Shown piece by piece: positions 62,433 to 64,000 of a DNA stretch of 64,000 bases (positions are counted from its first letter, which is position 1; every line of letters starts with the position of its first letter). The notes under the pieces were generated by a model, which saw only the letters and a list, made by a program, of their open reading frames with translations, made no database searches and was not told the origin of the DNA. The stretch is from an uncultured Porphyromonadaceae bacterium (lineage in GTDB: Bacteria > Bacteroidota > Bacteroidia > Bacteroidales > Porphyromonadaceae). The position numbers were made by a program, and so were the translations under genes. The stretch covers positions 16,628 to 80,627 of the forward strand of contig CAMYAB010000006.1 in the NCBI GenBank assembly GCA_947253625.1. Direction: 5' to 3'.

Positions 62433-63026
62433 ATGAGAATCAATAACGACGCACTAGTAAAACTCCAATACAAGCTCTACTGTGGAAGCGGCACGGATGA
62501 CGAAGACTTTGTGGAAGAAACAACCGAAGAGGCACCACTGGAATTCATCTTTGGAGCCGGCCTAATGTTGCCGGCATTTGAGGCGCAACTGGTAGGAAAG
62601 AGTGCCGGTGAGGCGTTCGACTTCACACTGGCTCCGCAGGACGCCTACGGTCCACGCCGCGATGATCTACTGGTCACGCTGGACAAAAACGTGTTTTTTG
62701 TGGATGGAGCTTTTGACGACGAACTGGTCGTAGAGGACGCTTGGATCCCCATGATCACAGCCGATGGACAAAAGCTGGAGGGAAGGGTCGTGAAGGTGAA
62801 TGAGCACAATGTGGAGATGGACTTCAACCACGACCTGGCGGGTGAGGCACTCCACTTCATAGGGCACGTCGCCGAGGTGAGCAAGCCCACCGAAGCAGAC
62901 TACAAGCGACTGATCCCCCACCACGAAGGATGTTGCTGCCACGATCATGAGCATGAGCATGAGCACAATCATGATCAGCACTGCCATGACCACAAGTGTG
63001 GCTGTGGATGCGACCATCACAAGTAA
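62433..63026 (+). CDS. slyD: SlyD-type FKBP peptidyl-prolyl isomerase with metal-binding tail
   Basis: A 197-residue cytoplasmic chaperone. An FKBP domain (about 1-70 and 125-155) surrounds the insert-in-flap domain (about 70-125): PLEFIFGAGLMLPAFEAQLVG, FTLAPQDAYGPRRDDL, DFNHDLAGEALHFIGHVAEV (each in part). The tail has more than 15 His and 6 Cys (EGCCCHDHEHEHEHNHD, HKCGCGCDHHK), as in SlyD proteins that bind nickel or zinc. It lies 21 bases before a metal ATPase gene, suggesting joint metal handling. Confidence 0.94.
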   Translation: MRINNDALVKLQYKLYCGSGTDDEDFVEETTEEAPLEFIFGAGLMLPAFEAQLVGKSAGEAFDFTLAPQDAYGPRRDDLLVTLDKNVFFVDGAFDDELVVEDAWIPMITADGQKLEGRVVKVNEHNVEMDFNHDLAGEALHFIGHVAEVSKPTEADYKRLIPHHEGCCCHDHEHEHEHNHDQHCHDHKCGCGCDHHK

Positions 63027-63047
63027 CCTTTTAGGACCCAAAACACC

Positions 63048-64000
63048 ATGACAGCCAACCAACCAATAAAGACGCAAACCGAAAACTCGCACAATGAACC
63101 CTGTACAAACGGGCATCATGAGCACCACAACGAACACAAGCACAAGCATCATGAGCACGGACATGAACATGAACATGAACATGAACATGAACATGGACAT
63201 GAACATGAACATGAACATGAACATGGTGAATCGACACATACCGTGCGGAGGATGGCACTATCCCTCATACTCATGGCTGTCTGCATTGTGCTGGACATGC
63301 AGGGTATATGGGCCGACGATTCATGGATACGGTTGGCCGGGTACCTACTTTCGTTTTTGCCGGTCGGACTGCCGGTGCTGGTCGAAGCCGTCGAGATCAC
63401 ACGAGGAGACACCTTTTTCAACGAGTGTACCCTGATGTTCATAGCCGGCATGGGGGCCTTTTATATTAGAGACTACAAGGAGGCCGTAATGCTGATGTGC
63501 TTGTACGCACTGGGAGAGATCTTTGAGGGCAAAGCCGTTGAGAGTACACGCAAGAGTATCACCTCGCTGATCGACAGCCGGTCCGACACCATCCGTGTAT
63601 GGACAGGGACGGACTACAAGGAGATGAAGACCGAAGAGGTGCCGGTGGGCTCCATTGTTTTGGTTCAGACCGGTGACATCGTGCCTCTGGATGGCAAACT
63701 ACTTGGCGATCAACCTCACGAGCTAGACCTCTCGGCACTTACCGGTGAGAGCATGCCCGTGACCAAAAACGTAGGCGATGAGATCCTGGCCGGCAGTGTC
63801 AGCCGAATGGGAGCCTTCCGAATAGAGGTCACCAAACCCTATGGCGAGAGTACCCTGTCGCGCATCATGAAAATGAGCGAAGAGGCAGCACAAGAAAAGC
63901 CCAAAACCGAACTATTCATACGTCGCTTTGCCCGAGTTTATACTCCGATTGTGTTTAGCCTGGCACTCCTCATCATAGCTATCCCTTACCTATTTCAGGG
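63048..64000 (+). CDS. Heavy-metal P1B-type ATPase with His/Glu-rich N-terminus (cut by window end)
   Basis: The ATG at 63048 opens a frame of 317 codons to the window edge. Residues about 16-63 are almost all His with Glu and Lys, ending in an (His-Glu)n run, in place of the usual HMA domain. Membrane helices follow (about 66-85, 90-110 and 125-160), with KEAVMLMCLYALGEIFEGKA, then the actuator domain with LDLSALTGESMPVTKNVGDEI (TGES, near 235) and a helix at the edge (YTPIVFSLALLIIAIPYLF). The CPx and DKTG motifs would lie beyond. Zinc, cadmium or cobalt export is likeliest. It follows slyD by 21 bases. Confidence 0.92.
   Translation, partial: MTANQPIKTQTENSHNEPCTNGHHEHHNEHKHKHHEHGHEHEHEHEHEHGHEHEHEHEHGESTHTVRRMALSLILMAVCIVLDMQGIWADDSWIRLAGYLLSFLPVGLPVLVEAVEITRGDTFFNECTLMFIAGMGAFYIRDYKEAVMLMCLYALGEIFEGKAVESTRKSITSLIDSRSDTIRVWTGTDYKEMKTEEVPVGSIVLVQTGDIVPLDGKLLGDQPHELDLSALTGESMPVTKNVGDEILAGSVSRMGAFRIEVTKPYGESTLSRIMKMSEEAAQEKPKTELFIRRFARVYTPIVFSLALLIIAIPYLFQ
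63162..63227 (+). repeat. Hexanucleotide tandem repeat CATGAA in the ATPase gene (11 units)
   Basis: Five CATGAA, one CATGGA, four CATGAA, one CATGGT. It encodes a His-Glu/Gly run. Unit gain or loss keeps the frame. Confidence 0.95.

Noticed and set aside
63094..63435. 113-residue frame rich in Met and Asn
   Set aside because: It is the shifted reading of the CATGAA repeat. The ATPase frame from 63048 is the coding one.

Overview
This window looks like chromosomal DNA from a Bacteroidales bacterium, most likely Porphyromonas or a close relative. The grounds are a SusC-type TonB receptor, a GH20 hexosaminidase of the NahA type, a DUF4827 lipoprotein, a Ptk/Php-type tyrosine kinase and phosphatase pair, NspC of the carboxynorspermidine route, and several promoters with the Bacteroidetes -7 box TAnnTTTG set about 20 bases after a TTG. 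Most of the window is GC-rich. By eye, about 28,990-38,800 is clearly AT-richer.

Layout. 1-3.6 kb (minus): SusC-like receptor (cut by the window edge) behind a secreted beta-hexosaminidase. 4.4-4.6 kb: a small repeat-bearing lipoprotein. 5.0-9.4 kb (minus): DUF4827 lipoprotein, phosphohexomutase, pepT, gcvT. 9.6-12.7 kb (minus): metG-mnmA. 13.3-22.5 kb (plus): a tight five-gene operon with a TonB receptor, a BtuG-like beta-propeller lipoprotein, a PKD/Ig-like surface lipoprotein and two paralogous leucine-rich lipoproteins, probably a corrinoid-uptake-type surface complex. 23.0-40.7 kb: a capsule or exopolysaccharide locus (Wza-like exporter, Wzc-like kinase, Php phosphatase, CapD-type dehydratase, flippase, polymerase, glycosyltransferases, pyruvyl transferase, DegT aminotransferase, sugar-phosphate transferase) with an AT-rich variable core and two gene remnants. 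41.0-49.5 kb: trpS, a DUF3127 protein, a large unknown repeat protein, nspC, ftsY, rimO and a membrane HU/LysM-like protein. 49.9-56.2 kb: exported superoxide dismutase, tRNA-Ala(GGC), ferritin, C69 dipeptidase, PatB-type lyase, and a two-HTH S24-type regulator. 56.2-59.0 kb (minus): lgt and an MscS channel. 59.6-64.0 kb: dapA, a nucleoside permease, a nitroreductase, slyD and the start of a His-rich P-type metal ATPase.

The most unusual non-coding structure is a family of 22-bp-phased repeats built on TTTCACGGATAGAAGC. It occurs in six intergenic clusters, all in the same orientation, with a conserved start and a conserved divergent last unit. A second, unrelated array of four 17-bp palindromes at exact 21-bp spacing lies upstream of the capsule operon. 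The best candidates for undescribed biology are these two arrays, the two leucine-rich lipoproteins attached to the corrinoid-type operon, a PP-loop-like protein of unknown function next to an F420-hydrogenase-beta-like protein and a pyruvyl transferase in the capsule locus, and a protein that seems to join cytoplasmic HU folds to a periplasmic LysM-like domain.

All assignments come from reading the sequence and from memory of protein families. No database search was run.
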